Below, piece by piece: positions 8,116-18,194 of a DNA stretch of 49,952 nt (the first letter of the stretch is position 1; every line of letters begins with the position of its first letter). The notes under the pieces were generated by a model, which worked only from the letters and a program-made list of their open reading frames with translations, did no database searches and was not told the origin of the DNA. The stretch is taken from positions 1 through 49,952 of the forward strand of contig JAQVYS010000008.1 of the NCBI GenBank assembly GCA_028708605.1, in the 5' to 3' direction. Position numbers and translations under genes: made by a program. This stretch comes from Bacillota bacterium (GTDB lineage Bacteria; Bacillota; DTU065).

Positions 8116-10039
8116 ATGCGTATGTCAAAACTCAGTGAAAAAAAGCGAATCTGGCTTATGTTAATCAGCTTTATAATTGCAAGTTTATTGCTTTGGGCAA
8201 GATTGTTTATTGTGCAGGTTGTACGGGGAGAGGAATTGTCTGATAAGGCCCTTGCCCAAAGATTAAGGCCAATCCCTGTAGAGGGGGCGAGAGGCGATAT
8301 CTACGATAGAAATGGTGTGCTACTTGCAGGGACAGAAGAGCTGGCATCAGTCTACGCAATTCCAGCAGAGGTTACCAACAAAGAGAAAAATGCAGAACTT
8401 TTAAGTGAAATATTGGATTTGGAGAAAAAGACTGTTTTAGAAAGATTACAAAAAAGAGCCTCTGCAGTCTGGTTAAAAAAGCGAATTACTAAAGAAGAAG
8501 AGATGAAAATCAGAGAACTTGGCATTGTCGGAGTAGGAGTTGTAGAGTCACCCAAACGCGTATATCCGTATGGAAGCCTTGCAGCACATGTGATTGGCAT
8601 TTCTGGTATAGATAATCAAGGTTTGGAAGGTATAGAGATAGTTTATGACTCCTATTTAACTGGCGAGCGCGGAAGCTTTATGGTCGAAAGAGATGCAAGT
8701 GGCAAAGAGGTGCCTGGGGCTGTAAAAGTTTATGAAGAGCCAGTTAAAGGTCAATCTCTAAAGCTTACGCTCGATGGTTCGCTTCAGAGTATCACTGAAA
8801 AGGCCTTAGCAAAGAGAGTTGAGGAGACACAAGCAACATCTGGACTAGCGATCTTTATGGATGTTACAAACGGGGAGATCCTTTCAATGGCATCTTACCC
8901 GACGTTTGAACCAGAAAACTATCAAGATTTTCCCGCAATAAATAGACGCAACATTGCCGTAACGGATCTATACGAACCAGGTTCTACTTTTAAGATCGTA
9001 ACAGCAACCGCTGCTCTAGAAGAAGGTATTGCTTCTGTCAATAGACGTTTTTACGATCCTGGGTTTATGGTGGTCTCTGGCTGGCGGATTAGGTGTTGGA
9101 AGGCTGGAGGTCATGGTAGTCAGACTTTTACGGAGACTTTAGAAAATAGTTGTAATATTGCATATGCTACTCTTGGTGTTGAACTAAAAGAAAAGCTTAT
9201 TTCCTATGCTCAAAAATATGGTTTTGGTCAAAAAACGGGCATCGATTTTCCAGGAGAAGCAACCGGTATTCTTTATAAGCCAAGCCCTGATGTACCGCTT
9301 GTAACTTGGGCCAATATTGGATTCGGTCAATCCATAAGTATAACTCCATTGCAACTAGTAAGTTTTGCAGCAGCTATCGCGAATGGTGGAATCTTATATG
9401 TACCCCATCTAGTAAAAGAAATTGAAAATGAGAGACTGATCGAGCCACAGGGAACTCGGATTTTGGCCAAAGCTACTGCAGACATCGTCAAAGAAATGAT
9501 GTTCTCAGTTGTAGAAAATGGCTCTGGAAGAACTGCTCAGATGGAAGGGTATACTGCAGGTGGCAAAACTGGAACTGCTCAAATGGTAGTTGATGGCCGT
9601 TACAGTCATACTGCTGTTATCGCTTCCTTTGTTGGCATAGCTCCAGCAGATAACCCTGCGATTGCAGGTATTATTGCGATTCACGAGCCGAAAACCATGC
9701 AATACGGTGGTCAGGTTGCGGGACCAGTATTTGCTGAAATCGTATCACAGATGCTACCTTCTTTAGGGGTTAAGCCTGTGCCTGAGTCTCTAGTTGCCAA
9801 CCCGTGGGGTGGACCAAACAAGAGAGTTGCTAAAAAAGAGGTGTCTGTGCCTAGTGTTATAGGTAAAACTGTAACTGAAGCTCAAACTATAATTAGGAAA
9901 GGCTCACTGATACCAGAGATAGTTGGAGAAGGAACAAAAATTTTAGATCAAGAACCAAAACTTGGTCAAGTACTAAAAGAAGGCTCGAAAGTCTATCTTT
10001 TCGTGGATACCGAGACTATTTTAGAGGGTCCTCCAATAG

Positions 10040-10056
<17 letters not shown>
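8116..10056 (+). CDS. Penicillin-binding transpeptidase with PASTA domain, SpoVD/FtsI type
   Basis: A 646-residue class B PBP that cross-links peptidoglycan stem peptides outside the membrane. Order of parts: short cytosolic start, one membrane anchor (about 12-32), dimerisation domain with GARGDIYDRNG, transpeptidase domain with the active Ser in STFK (S290-K293), SCN at 345-347 and KTGTAQ beginning at K484, then one PASTA domain at about 575-633. The single C-terminal PASTA and total length match SpoVD (spore cortex) and PBP2b/FtsI (division). The division cluster (mraY, murE, ftsL) is not adjacent, which leans toward a SpoVD-like or accessory role without proving it. Translation may be tuned by the hairpin just upstream. 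Confidence 0.88.
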
Positions 10057-11585
<1,529 letters not shown>

Positions 11586-11594
11586 ATGATAAAG

Positions 11595-11624
11595 AAAGGA
11601 AGAGCGATCGCTCTTCCTTTTCGG
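11595..11624 (+). terminator. Rho-independent terminator after guaB
   Basis: A perfect 26-base palindrome, AAAGGAAGAGCGA followed directly by its inverse, with a GCGATCGC core and then TTTTC. The U-tract is short, so efficiency may be moderate. Confidence 0.65.
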
Positions 11625-11748
11625 GTCTTCCTTTTCTGGGTAATAATATCCATCTTGTTTTGTAGCCTTGGTGAAGGAATCTTTGGTCAGCTAGCCAAAT
11701 ACTCTAAGAGCATCTTTAAATACAAAGCATGATAGACTTGAGAGATAC

Positions 11749-11796
11749 AGGAGGTGAAAAGGCGCGTAGAGCCAAGTTTCTCTTTGCGCATTTTTT
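11749..11796 (+). promoter_or_regulatory. Distant Shine-Dalgarno plus terminator-like hairpin before the CPBP gene
   Basis: AGGAGGTGA at 11749-11757 is a near-perfect ribosome binding site but lies 42 bases before the ATG at 11797. In between, GCGC-GT-AGAG (11762-11771) pairs with CTCT-TT-GCGC (11780-11789) around an 8-base loop, followed by ATTTTTT directly before ATG. Read as RNA this is either an attenuator in front of the gene or a fold that brings the distant site close to the start (effective spacing about 14). Confidence 0.4.
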
Positions 11797-12501
11797 ATGT
11801 CTAAAAAACCTTTACCTCTTTGGCTTTTAGAAGCTCCACTTATAGTTTTGACCGCATTAATTATCATACCGATTGTGATTAGACTTTTTGAAGTATTTGG
11901 TCTGAGTCGGGAAAACAGTATTATATTATCGATGCTTTTTCAGCAATTTAGCTTTCTGATAGGGACATTATATCTTAAAAAGAAGTACCCCATCTATCCT
12001 GAAGATATCTTAGAAAGTAAACTAGATTGGAAAGCATTTTGGAGAAGCCTTTTGTGGCTTCCTGCAATACTTCTAATTAGCATTTTAGGGACTACTCTAT
12101 CAACTCAGCTTTTTGCACCATTACTAGGTCCAGAAAAACTGCAGTCGATTTTAGTACAAGAGACCACTAGAGTAAGTGTTTGGTCTTTAAATTCTTGGCG
12201 GTTAGTACTAGCAGGCTTTATAGTCTGTCTAGTCGGGCCAGTCAGTGAGGAGTTATTTTTCCGTGGTTTTTTCTTATCAAGAGTAACACATACCTACTCT
12301 AAAAGAGCAGGGTATATCTTGACTTCTCTGTTTTTTGCACTGCCTCACTTTTATTTAATAAATTCTATTCCAATCTTTCTCCTAAGCCTAATACTCTGCT
12401 ATATGGCTCTTAATGAGAATATATGGGCGGCTGTAGGAGCGCATGTTTTTTTTAATACTACTGTTTTTATCAATATGCTTTTACATTCAGGTGTAAGTTA
12501 A
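11797..12501 (+). CDS. CPBP-family intramembrane metalloprotease
   Basis: 234 residues with about six to seven hydrophobic spans. The family signature is complete: motif 1 EELFFRG at E151-G157, motif 2 ending in FALPHF, and a late His-Asn pair in AHVFFN. In this family (CAAX protease and bacteriocin-processing type, formerly Abi) the two Glu and the His residues bind the catalytic metal in the membrane. Physiological substrates of bacterial members are mostly unknown. The ATG has no normal ribosome binding site, only the distant one described at 11749. The gene sits 16 bases before the MATE exporter start and is likely coupled to it, which could hint at processing plus export of a peptide, although no peptide gene is seen. 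Confidence 0.82.
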   Translation: MSKKPLPLWLLEAPLIVLTALIIIPIVIRLFEVFGLSRENSIILSMLFQQFSFLIGTLYLKKKYPIYPEDILESKLDWKAFWRSLLWLPAILLISILGTTLSTQLFAPLLGPEKLQSILVQETTRVSVWSLNSWRLVLAGFIVCLVGPVSEELFFRGFFLSRVTHTYSKRAGYILTSLFFALPHFYLINSIPIFLLSLILCYMALNENIWAAVGAHVFFNTTVFINMLLHSGVS

Positions 12502-12517
12502 AAAAGAGGTGTCGTTG

Positions 12518-13924
12518 ATGCCCGCGTCTGAAGTAGTTCAAAAACAAAAACGATCAAAATTTAATCCTGCAATTGTCGATGATAGCACTAAGGATCTTCG
12601 AAGAGCCCTTTGGATTTTAGCACTTCCTGCTGTTGGGGAGATGCTCTTAAATACTACTGTTGGTATGATTGATACAGCCATGGTAGGCAGAATCGGTAAA
12701 GAGGCTGTAGCAGCTGTAGGTCTGGCCAACCGCTTTGTTAATCTAATCTTAGGAGTATTTATGGCCATAACTACAGGTACTACAGCTACAGTAGCAAGAT
12801 ATTATGGTGCTGAAAGAAAGCAGGAAGCATCGGATGTCTTGCGGCAGTCTCTACTTGCAGCTGTATTTTTTGCGTTAATTTTAGGAATTCCAAGCTATCT
12901 TTTTGCCAAGCCTTTAATCAGGTCTGTTCTAACTAGTGGAGATGCGATAGTTTTTGAAGGCGCATCAACCTATTTTAGAGTAATGGCAGCGAGTTTTATC
13001 TTCCTCTTTTTGAATCTCACTTCAAGTAGCGCTTTGCGTGGTACAGGAGATATGTCTGCACCGCTGGTTGTTGTGGGCTTAACAAACGTTGTCAATTTTA
13101 TTGGTAACTACTTGTTGATTTATGGAAATGGTCCTTTTCCTAGACTAGGTATATATGGCGCAGCTCTTTCGACCTTGATAAGTCGCGCGATCGGAACTTT
13201 AGTCTATGGCTATATGATAATTAAAGGCCGTGGTGATCTCACAATTAATTGGAGAAAAGGGTTAAAATTCTCAAAGGAGCTATTAGCCCCGGTATTCAAA
13301 ATTGGTATTCCCGCAGCGGTAGAGCAGCTGGTTATGAGGACTGGACAGTTTTTGTATTATTTTGTGATTATTGGCCTCGGCACTGCAGCTCAAGCTGCAC
13401 ATGAAGTTGCTTTAAATGCCGAATCTATCTCTTATAACCCAGGTTTTGGTTTTGCTCTTGCTGCAACTACTATGGTGGGGCAATTTCTAGGAGCCGGAAA
13501 ACCGGATCATGCTATGAGAAGTGGCAAGGAAGCTGCCAAAATTAATATGTGGATCATGAGCACGATAGGTGTTTTCTTTTTCCTTTTTCCAAGTGCATTT
13601 GTGAGATTATTTGTACCTAATGATCCCGAAGTTATCGAACTCGCAAGTATGTGTCTTCGCATTGTAGCTATTTCCGAACCTTTTTTTGCAGCTGTAATGG
13701 TCTTTGCTGGAGGGCTACGCGGTGCAGGAGATACCTTATGGGTTATGGTCTCTACGATACTTGGAGTTTGGGTTGTGCGATTGGGGCTTGCATTTTTATT
13801 TGTAAATGTTATGGGTTTTGGCCTTGCAGGTGCATGGTGGGCTATGAACATCGATCTGATGGTGCGCAGTATTCTTCTTTGGTATCGCTTTCGTTCAGGG
13901 AAGTGGCAAAACATTAAAATATAA
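12518..13924 (+). CDS. MATE-family multidrug/solute exporter
   Basis: 468 residues with about twelve membrane spans arranged as two MatE repeats (about 30-190 and 250-420). The opening LRRALWILALPAVGEMLLNTTVGMID and the later GAGxPxxA-like stretch at the start of the second half are typical of the family, which exports drugs or metabolites in exchange for Na+ or H+. ATG at 12518 is chosen because AAGAGG lies 8 bases before it. In-frame GTG and TTG codons just upstream overlap that site. It follows the CPBP protease closely and ends at a strong terminator. The substrate cannot be inferred. Confidence 0.88.
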   Translation: MPASEVVQKQKRSKFNPAIVDDSTKDLRRALWILALPAVGEMLLNTTVGMIDTAMVGRIGKEAVAAVGLANRFVNLILGVFMAITTGTTATVARYYGAERKQEASDVLRQSLLAAVFFALILGIPSYLFAKPLIRSVLTSGDAIVFEGASTYFRVMAASFIFLFLNLTSSSALRGTGDMSAPLVVVGLTNVVNFIGNYLLIYGNGPFPRLGIYGAALSTLISRAIGTLVYGYMIIKGRGDLTINWRKGLKFSKELLAPVFKIGIPAAVEQLVMRTGQFLYYFVIIGLGTAAQAAHEVALNAESISYNPGFGFALAATTMVGQFLGAGKPDHAMRSGKEAAKINMWIMSTIGVFFFLFPSAFVRLFVPNDPEVIELASMCLRIVAISEPFFAAVMVFAGGLRGAGDTLWVMVSTILGVWVVRLGLAFLFVNVMGFGLAGAWWAMNIDLMVRSILLWYRFRSGKWQNIKI

Positions 13925-13930
13925 ACCTAA

Positions 13931-13959
13931 AACGCACGGGAGTCTATCCGTGCGTTTTT
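13931..13959 (+). terminator. Terminator after the MATE gene
   Basis: AACGCACGG and CCGTGCGTT enclose an 8-base loop, followed by a run of five T. It closes the CPBP-MATE unit. Confidence 0.85.
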
Positions 13960-14028
13960 GTTAGAGTTTTAGTGTGGCTAAAGTCTGAAAGCGAGTTCTC
14001 TACAGGGTTATGAAACAAATAGTTTTTT

Positions 14029-14060
14029 AAAAAAGCAGACAAGGTTTTTGCCTTGTCTGC
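14029..14060 (-). terminator. Terminator of the minus-strand PAP2 unit
   Basis: GCAGACAAGG and CCTTGTCTGC pair around a 6-base loop. On the minus strand the stem is followed by six T. It lies 7 bases beyond the stop of the PAP2 gene. Confidence 0.85.
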
Positions 14061-14066
14061 CTGTTG

Positions 14067-14753
14067 TTAGTGGTTTTCTTCTATTGCTTTTAGGTAAATA
14101 TTTGCCGAGTAGGTTCCTGTGATCGCTCCTCCTAAAACATCGCTTATCCAGTGCCGTTCAAGAATAATCCTACTCAGACCTACACTAGAAGACCAGGTGT
14201 AGAACCAAAAACTATATTCAGGATATTCTGAGCTAAGAACTGTTGCTAAGTTAAAGCTAAGTGCAGTATGGCCAGAAGGAAAGGTGTTGTAATCAGACTT
14301 GAAGTTAGGGCCAATGTAAGAAGGTACGTCGCTTACCAAAGGGCGAGATTTGCCAACTAGGTATTTAAGGCCAATCGTATTTATCCCTGTGAAAAGAGAA
14401 GAACCAATCATTTTGCGAGCAAAATCCTTGTTGTTCCAACCTAAAGTGGTGTATAAGATGCCAAGCCCAACTGGTTCTACGGATTTACTCAAAACTACGG
14501 CCACAGTCTCTAAAGACTTAAGGTCTGAAAAGAAGCCATGGACTGGTGAGTCGAAGAGGCTAGTAACCAGTGTTCCAGTAAGAGCCAATGCACTTTTTAG
14601 GTAGTCTATCTCAATTGGCGTAGAATAAACTTTTCCTAAATCCTTAGTTCCTTCAATGATTCCATACGTGAGGTTTGATAACCCTTTACCCTCAGCAAAA
14701 GAAAGTCCAGAAAAAAGGCAGATTAAGAGCAGAACAAGAACTGCTTTTTTCAT
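14067..14753 (-). CDS. PAP2-superfamily phosphatase, exported
   Basis: 228 residues with a signal peptide or N-terminal anchor (1-20, ending SFA). All three motifs of the acid phosphatase/lipid phosphatase superfamily are present: K130-R137-P138, PSGH at 159-162 and SR-x5-H-x3-D at S194, R195, H201, D205. Members remove phosphate from lipids such as undecaprenyl pyrophosphate or phosphatidic acid on the outer face of the membrane, with the two His residues catalytic. Only moderate hydrophobicity follows the signal sequence, so it may be periplasm-like or membrane-bound. It overlaps the upstream isomerase gene by 4 bases and is followed by a terminator. Confidence 0.85.
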   Translation of the reverse strand: MKKAVLVLLLICLFSGLSFAEGKGLSNLTYGIIEGTKDLGKVYSTPIEIDYLKSALALTGTLVTSLFDSPVHGFFSDLKSLETVAVVLSKSVEPVGLGILYTTLGWNNKDFARKMIGSSLFTGINTIGLKYLVGKSRPLVSDVPSYIGPNFKSDYNTFPSGHTALSFNLATVLSSEYPEYSFWFYTWSSSVGLSRIILERHWISDVLGGAITGTYSANIYLKAIEENH

Positions 14754-15595
14754 TTCAAGCAGTTAGAAAGAAGTGCATCCTTGATTAGTCCTCTTAGATA
14801 GACAATATCCTTAGCAGCAGCAAAGGCAGGATCTCCTTCGCCACAGTATTCGATACAGATAGAACCATCAAAGCCTTGTTCTACTAACTGGCAAACGATG
14901 CGATAATAATCCACAGATCCGTTTTCTAGGAGGTAGCTGTAGTTCCAGCCATTACCTAGTGCAGTTTTTCGGCAATTTTTCGCATGGAAATAACCTATGC
15001 GACCACGAACTTTTTCAACTGCGGCATATGGACCTTCACTGCTAGTTATTGCAAAGATGTTGCCAGGATCAGGATTAGCTTTTACCCATTCAGAGTCGAT
15101 CAGCTCAAGAAGCTTAAGGGTAGAAGCACCAGTATCGTGTGGAGTATTCATGTGGATTTCAAAGACGATAAGGATTTTGTTTTCTTCTGCGTATTTGGCC
15201 ACATCTTGGAACTTTTGCCCCAAGTACTCATAGTCGGCATCAGTTAAAAGGACTGAACCGTTTTCACCATATTTGCTGCCATCTGTTCCAATCTTATTTG
15301 CAATTCCACCATTAATTATTGGAATATCGTATTTTGCAGCCATGTCAATTAGCCATTTCATCTTCTCGATTGAAGCATTGGCATTTGCTTCGTTTAAAAG
15401 ATCAGTACCACCATCAATTGAAGCTATAGGTACTTGGAATTTTTTAGAAAGAGCTACTGCTTTCTGAATGTCAGCCTCAGTCTTGAAATGGACTGTTGAT
15501 AATTCAATGCCATCGTAGCCATATTCAGCTGCTTTATAAAAAGCTCTTTCGACAGAATAACCACGGAACGTATAAGAATGGAGAACAATATTCAT
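14750..15595 (-). CDS. Sugar phosphate isomerase/epimerase-like TIM-barrel protein
   Basis: 281 residues of the xylose-isomerase-like TIM barrel superfamily (AP endonuclease family 2 fold). Signs are the opening HSYTFRGYSVERAFYKAA, YDGIELST, the mid-barrel FEIHMNTPHDTG, a late YFHAKN and the final ICIEYCGEGDP, which supply the Glu, His and Asp residues that bind the metal in relatives. Substrates in this superfamily include myo-inositol derivatives, ketohexoses and hydroxypyruvate, and nothing here selects among them. GAGGTGA lies 5 bases before the ATG. It is translationally coupled to the PAP2 phosphatase, an uncommon pairing, and is divergent from the patatin gene. Confidence 0.75.
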   Translation of the reverse strand: MNIVLHSYTFRGYSVERAFYKAAEYGYDGIELSTVHFKTEADIQKAVALSKKFQVPIASIDGGTDLLNEANANASIEKMKWLIDMAAKYDIPIINGGIANKIGTDGSKYGENGSVLLTDADYEYLGQKFQDVAKYAEENKILIVFEIHMNTPHDTGASTLKLLELIDSEWVKANPDPGNIFAITSSEGPYAAVEKVRGRIGYFHAKNCRKTALGNGWNYSYLLENGSVDYYRIVCQLVEQGFDGSICIEYCGEGDPAFAAAKDIVYLRGLIKDALLSNCLK

Positions 15596-15648
15596 TCAAT
15601 TCACCTCACAACGATTTTCATTACCATTCTTCGTTTCTAGAATAAGAT

Positions 15649-15673
15649 ATCCTGCTAAAAACAGGATCTTTTG
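15649..15673. other. Weak hairpin in the divergent region 15596-15722
   Basis: ATCCTG and CAGGAT flank a 7-base loop, followed by CTTTTG. It lies between two divergent starts, so a terminator role is doubtful. No clear promoter hexamers are seen for either gene. Confidence 0.25.
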
Positions 15674-15722
15674 TTCTTAGTCAAACTCTCCTTTGCATAT
15701 TGACTTAGGGGAGGAGTGCTAT

Positions 15723-16616
15723 ATGCGTTGGGGCTTATCATTAAGTGGAGGTTCATTACGTGGAGCAGCACATATTGGAGCAATAAAGGCTTTGGATAGG
15801 CATGGCCTCCGGCCAGATGCCATCGGTGGAACATCAGCTGGCGCAATTGTTGCAGCTCTCTATGCTTCAGGTCTTACAGGAGAAGAAATGGAAAGCTTTG
15901 CATTAAGTATTGACCCTAAAAAGGTCTTTGATAGAGCAATTTCGCCGTTTAAGTACCCCTTGGCCTTAGCAAAGATCATTGGAGATTTTGTAGGCTTAGA
16001 TCCTAATATTAAAATAGCACCCGGCCTTTTTAAAGGAGATTTTATTGCAAAACAAATAAGGCTTTATACGATGGAGAAAAAATTCAGTGATCTAGAGATT
16101 AAAACAGTAATAAACGCTGTTGATTTAGATTCAGGAGACGAAGTAGTCTTTACAAATGGGCAGATCATGCTCCAAAGGATCCAGGATTTTACCACCGATA
16201 GCTATCTTTGGGAAGCTGTAAGGGCAAGTATTTCTTTGCCAGGAGTATTTGTCCCGTTTAACTTTCAAGGTAGAAGGCTCGTTGACGGTGGAGTAGCTGC
16301 TCTAAACCCTGTCAAACTCTTAAAGAAACTAGGCCTTCCGTTTGTTGTAGCCATTGATGTTTCAGTTGATGTTACAAATACCCCAGAACCTGACAACTTT
16401 CTAGAGGTTTTAATGCGTTCCTATGACCTTCTAAACTACCGTAAAAACAGGGAAGAACTCCGCTTGTATGCAGATAGGGTTGTTAAAGCTGGGGTTAAGG
16501 GTGTGAACTTAAAAGAGTTTTCCAAGCTTAAGTCAGTGATTGACTATGGTGAGATGGTTATGGAAAACGTTTTAAAAAAAACAGGAACACCTCTATTTCG
16601 AAACAAGAAAAGGTGA
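15723..16616 (+). CDS. Patatin-like phospholipase
   Basis: 297 residues with the full patatin active site: oxyanion loop GGSLRGAAHIG at 9-19, nucleophile S38 in GGTSAG, and the catalytic Asp D188 in VDGG. These enzymes hydrolyse acyl chains of lipids with a Ser-Asp dyad. There is no signal peptide or membrane span, so it is probably cytosolic. The ATG at 15723 follows GGGGAGGAG by 6 bases. An in-frame TTG 30 bases upstream lacks such a site. The region after its stop is a decayed gene, so the patatin is the last intact member of any former unit. The closest well-known bacterial relatives are RssA/YlbK-type proteins. Confidence 0.88.
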   Translation: MRWGLSLSGGSLRGAAHIGAIKALDRHGLRPDAIGGTSAGAIVAALYASGLTGEEMESFALSIDPKKVFDRAISPFKYPLALAKIIGDFVGLDPNIKIAPGLFKGDFIAKQIRLYTMEKKFSDLEIKTVINAVDLDSGDEVVFTNGQIMLQRIQDFTTDSYLWEAVRASISLPGVFVPFNFQGRRLVDGGVAALNPVKLLKKLGLPFVVAIDVSVDVTNTPEPDNFLEVLMRSYDLLNYRKNREELRLYADRVVKAGVKGVNLKEFSKLKSVIDYGEMVMENVLKKTGTPLFRNKKR

Positions 16617-16630
16617 CAAAGGGAAGGCCT

Positions 16631-17358
16631 TAGAAAAAGTCGGAGCAGGATTTATCGGCTCAAATGTAGCAGAGGTTTTTTGCTTCACGGTTATAAGGTC
16701 TAAGTTTGACATAATCGCTCTAGAGGCAAATTAGAGACCAAATTTAACTGTGTGAGCTTCTTAAACTTAGCTATCTGCTCTAAAGAGTTCCTAGATGTCT
16801 CTAGTGAGTTTAACTCAGAGGTAGTATGCCACTTAGCTATATAGATTAATGTGAGAAAGGCATTAGAAAATCATCAATAAGAGCCTTTAAGTGCCTATGG
16901 AATTGGTGAGCATACAGTGGGATACTATTTAGAGTACTACAAAAACCTCTTTAGCCTAGACTATGCAACTCTAAGGTATAGGAATGTCTACAGTCCAAGA
17001 CAAGACTCTGTAGGCGAAGCAGGAGTAATCGCGAGCTTTACAGAAAAACTCTTACAGAATCAGTCTCCGACAATATTTGGTAGTTGTCAGCAAACCAAAG
17101 TCTTTATCTGTCTAAGGGATATAGACTCTGCGAATTACTTGGTAGTTAAAACAAAGATAGTCAAGCTGTTAATATGATAAATGGAGTGGAAATATCAATA
17201 GAGAGTGTCTTTAATCTAAGTAATGAATGCGCAAAGAACGAACTCTTAAGGTAACATAAGGGCCAGAGAGAGAAGGTGAGATAATAAGAAAGCTACATGG
17301 CTTTGTACGCCAAATTGATTTTGCGACCAGAATGAATGAAACTGTGGCGTCTTTTTAA
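16631..17358 (+). pseudogene. Decayed NAD-dependent sugar epimerase (GalE type)
   Basis: No long frame is open, but translated pieces in all three frames line up in order with a UDP-glucose 4-epimerase. GAGFIGSNVAEV at 16642 gives the Rossmann loop. LLHGYKV comes near 16685, EVVCHLA near 16820 and AYGIGEHTVGYYLEYY near 16890 (the active-site YxxxK region, with Lys replaced by His or lost). LRYRNVYSPRQDSVGEAGV, PTIFGSCQQTKVF and DIDSANYLV lie at 16970-17140, NGVEISIESVFNL near 17180, and GFVRQIDFATRMNETVASF at 17299-17358. Total length is 728 bases against about 930 for an intact gene, with several frameshifts, stops and internal deletions. The longest open piece (16917-17177) has no ribosome binding site and should not be annotated as a gene. 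Confidence 0.85.
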
Positions 17359-17388
17359 TACAAATACTGATCATTAGTGGGTGAGAGT

Positions 17389-18177
17389 ATGGGAAAACTT
17401 GAATTTCTCGGGACAGGTACATCGACAGGGGTTCCACTTATAGGATGCCAATGCAAGGTCTGTCTTTCAAAAAATCCAAAGAACAATCGCATGCGTGCGT
17501 CGAGCAAGATTACAGTAAAAGATACAGTGATATTAATCGATACTGGTCCTGAATTTCGCCTGCAAGCTATCCGTTCTAACATATCTAGAGTTGATGGTGT
17601 TTTAATTACCCACACCCATGCAGACCACGTAGCTGGTTTTGACGATCTAAGAGCCTTCAATTTTATTACTGGAGAGCCTGTTAAGGTCTGGGGTAACCCC
17701 TCATCTTGTGAGATTCTAAAAAGCAACTATCCTTATATCTTTGGTAGTGCACTACAAGTTGGAGGAGGCCTGCCACAGATTGAGCTTAGTGCAGCTGAAG
17801 ACTTGTTTTATGTTGGCAACATTAAAGTAGAGCCGATACCTGTTTGGCACGGTAGAGTTCCTGTTAATGGTTACCGAATCGGCAGCATGGCATATGTTAC
17901 TGATGTGAGCAACATACCTCAAAGGTCAATGGCGAAGCTCGAAGGTTTAGATGTTTTGGTTTTAGGTGCTCTTCGCTACCGTAAACACTCAACCCATCTA
18001 AACATTGATGAAGCTTTAGAAATTGTGGACAAGCTACGACCAAAAAGAACATTTTTTACCCACATTGGCCATGATCTAGAGCATGAGAGAGTCTCGGAAC
18101 GACTAAAGGCACTCTCGTCAAGAAGTGTACAAGTCGACCTGGCCTATGACGGCCTTATTTTAGAATTTCCAGATTAA
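17389..18177 (+). CDS. MBL-fold metal-dependent hydrolase (PhnP-like)
   Basis: 262 residues with a metallo-beta-lactamase fold. The opening LEFLGTGTSTGVPLIGCQC with two early cysteines and the ligand motif THTHADH (H75, H77, D79, H80) match the PhnP group, which opens cyclic phosphates of sugars or nucleotides. A later WHG and a final TFFTHIGHDLEHE supply the remaining His ligands. ATG at 17389 is preferred because GGGTGAG precedes it, although spacing is tight. It starts 30 bases after the end of the epimerase relic and its stop overlaps an ATG of the next gene region. PhnP itself belongs to phosphonate pathways, but no phn gene is present, so the substrate is open. Confidence 0.8.
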   Translation: MGKLEFLGTGTSTGVPLIGCQCKVCLSKNPKNNRMRASSKITVKDTVILIDTGPEFRLQAIRSNISRVDGVLITHTHADHVAGFDDLRAFNFITGEPVKVWGNPSSCEILKSNYPYIFGSALQVGGGLPQIELSAAEDLFYVGNIKVEPIPVWHGRVPVNGYRIGSMAYVTDVSNIPQRSMAKLEGLDVLVLGALRYRKHSTHLNIDEALEIVDKLRPKRTFFTHIGHDLEHERVSERLKALSSRSVQVDLAYDGLILEFPD

Positions 18178-18194
18178 TGAAAGGAGCAACTGAC

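Noticed and set aside
11729-11830. 33-codon frame before and across the CPBP start, as a leader peptide
   Set aside because: Its ATG has no ribosome binding site, and the good site at 11749 lies inside it. It overlaps the CPBP gene without any sign of similarity.
16917-17177. Open frame of 86 codons as a separate gene
   Set aside because: It is the middle of the decayed GalE-type gene, with no ribosome binding site, and matching pieces continue in other frames on both sides.
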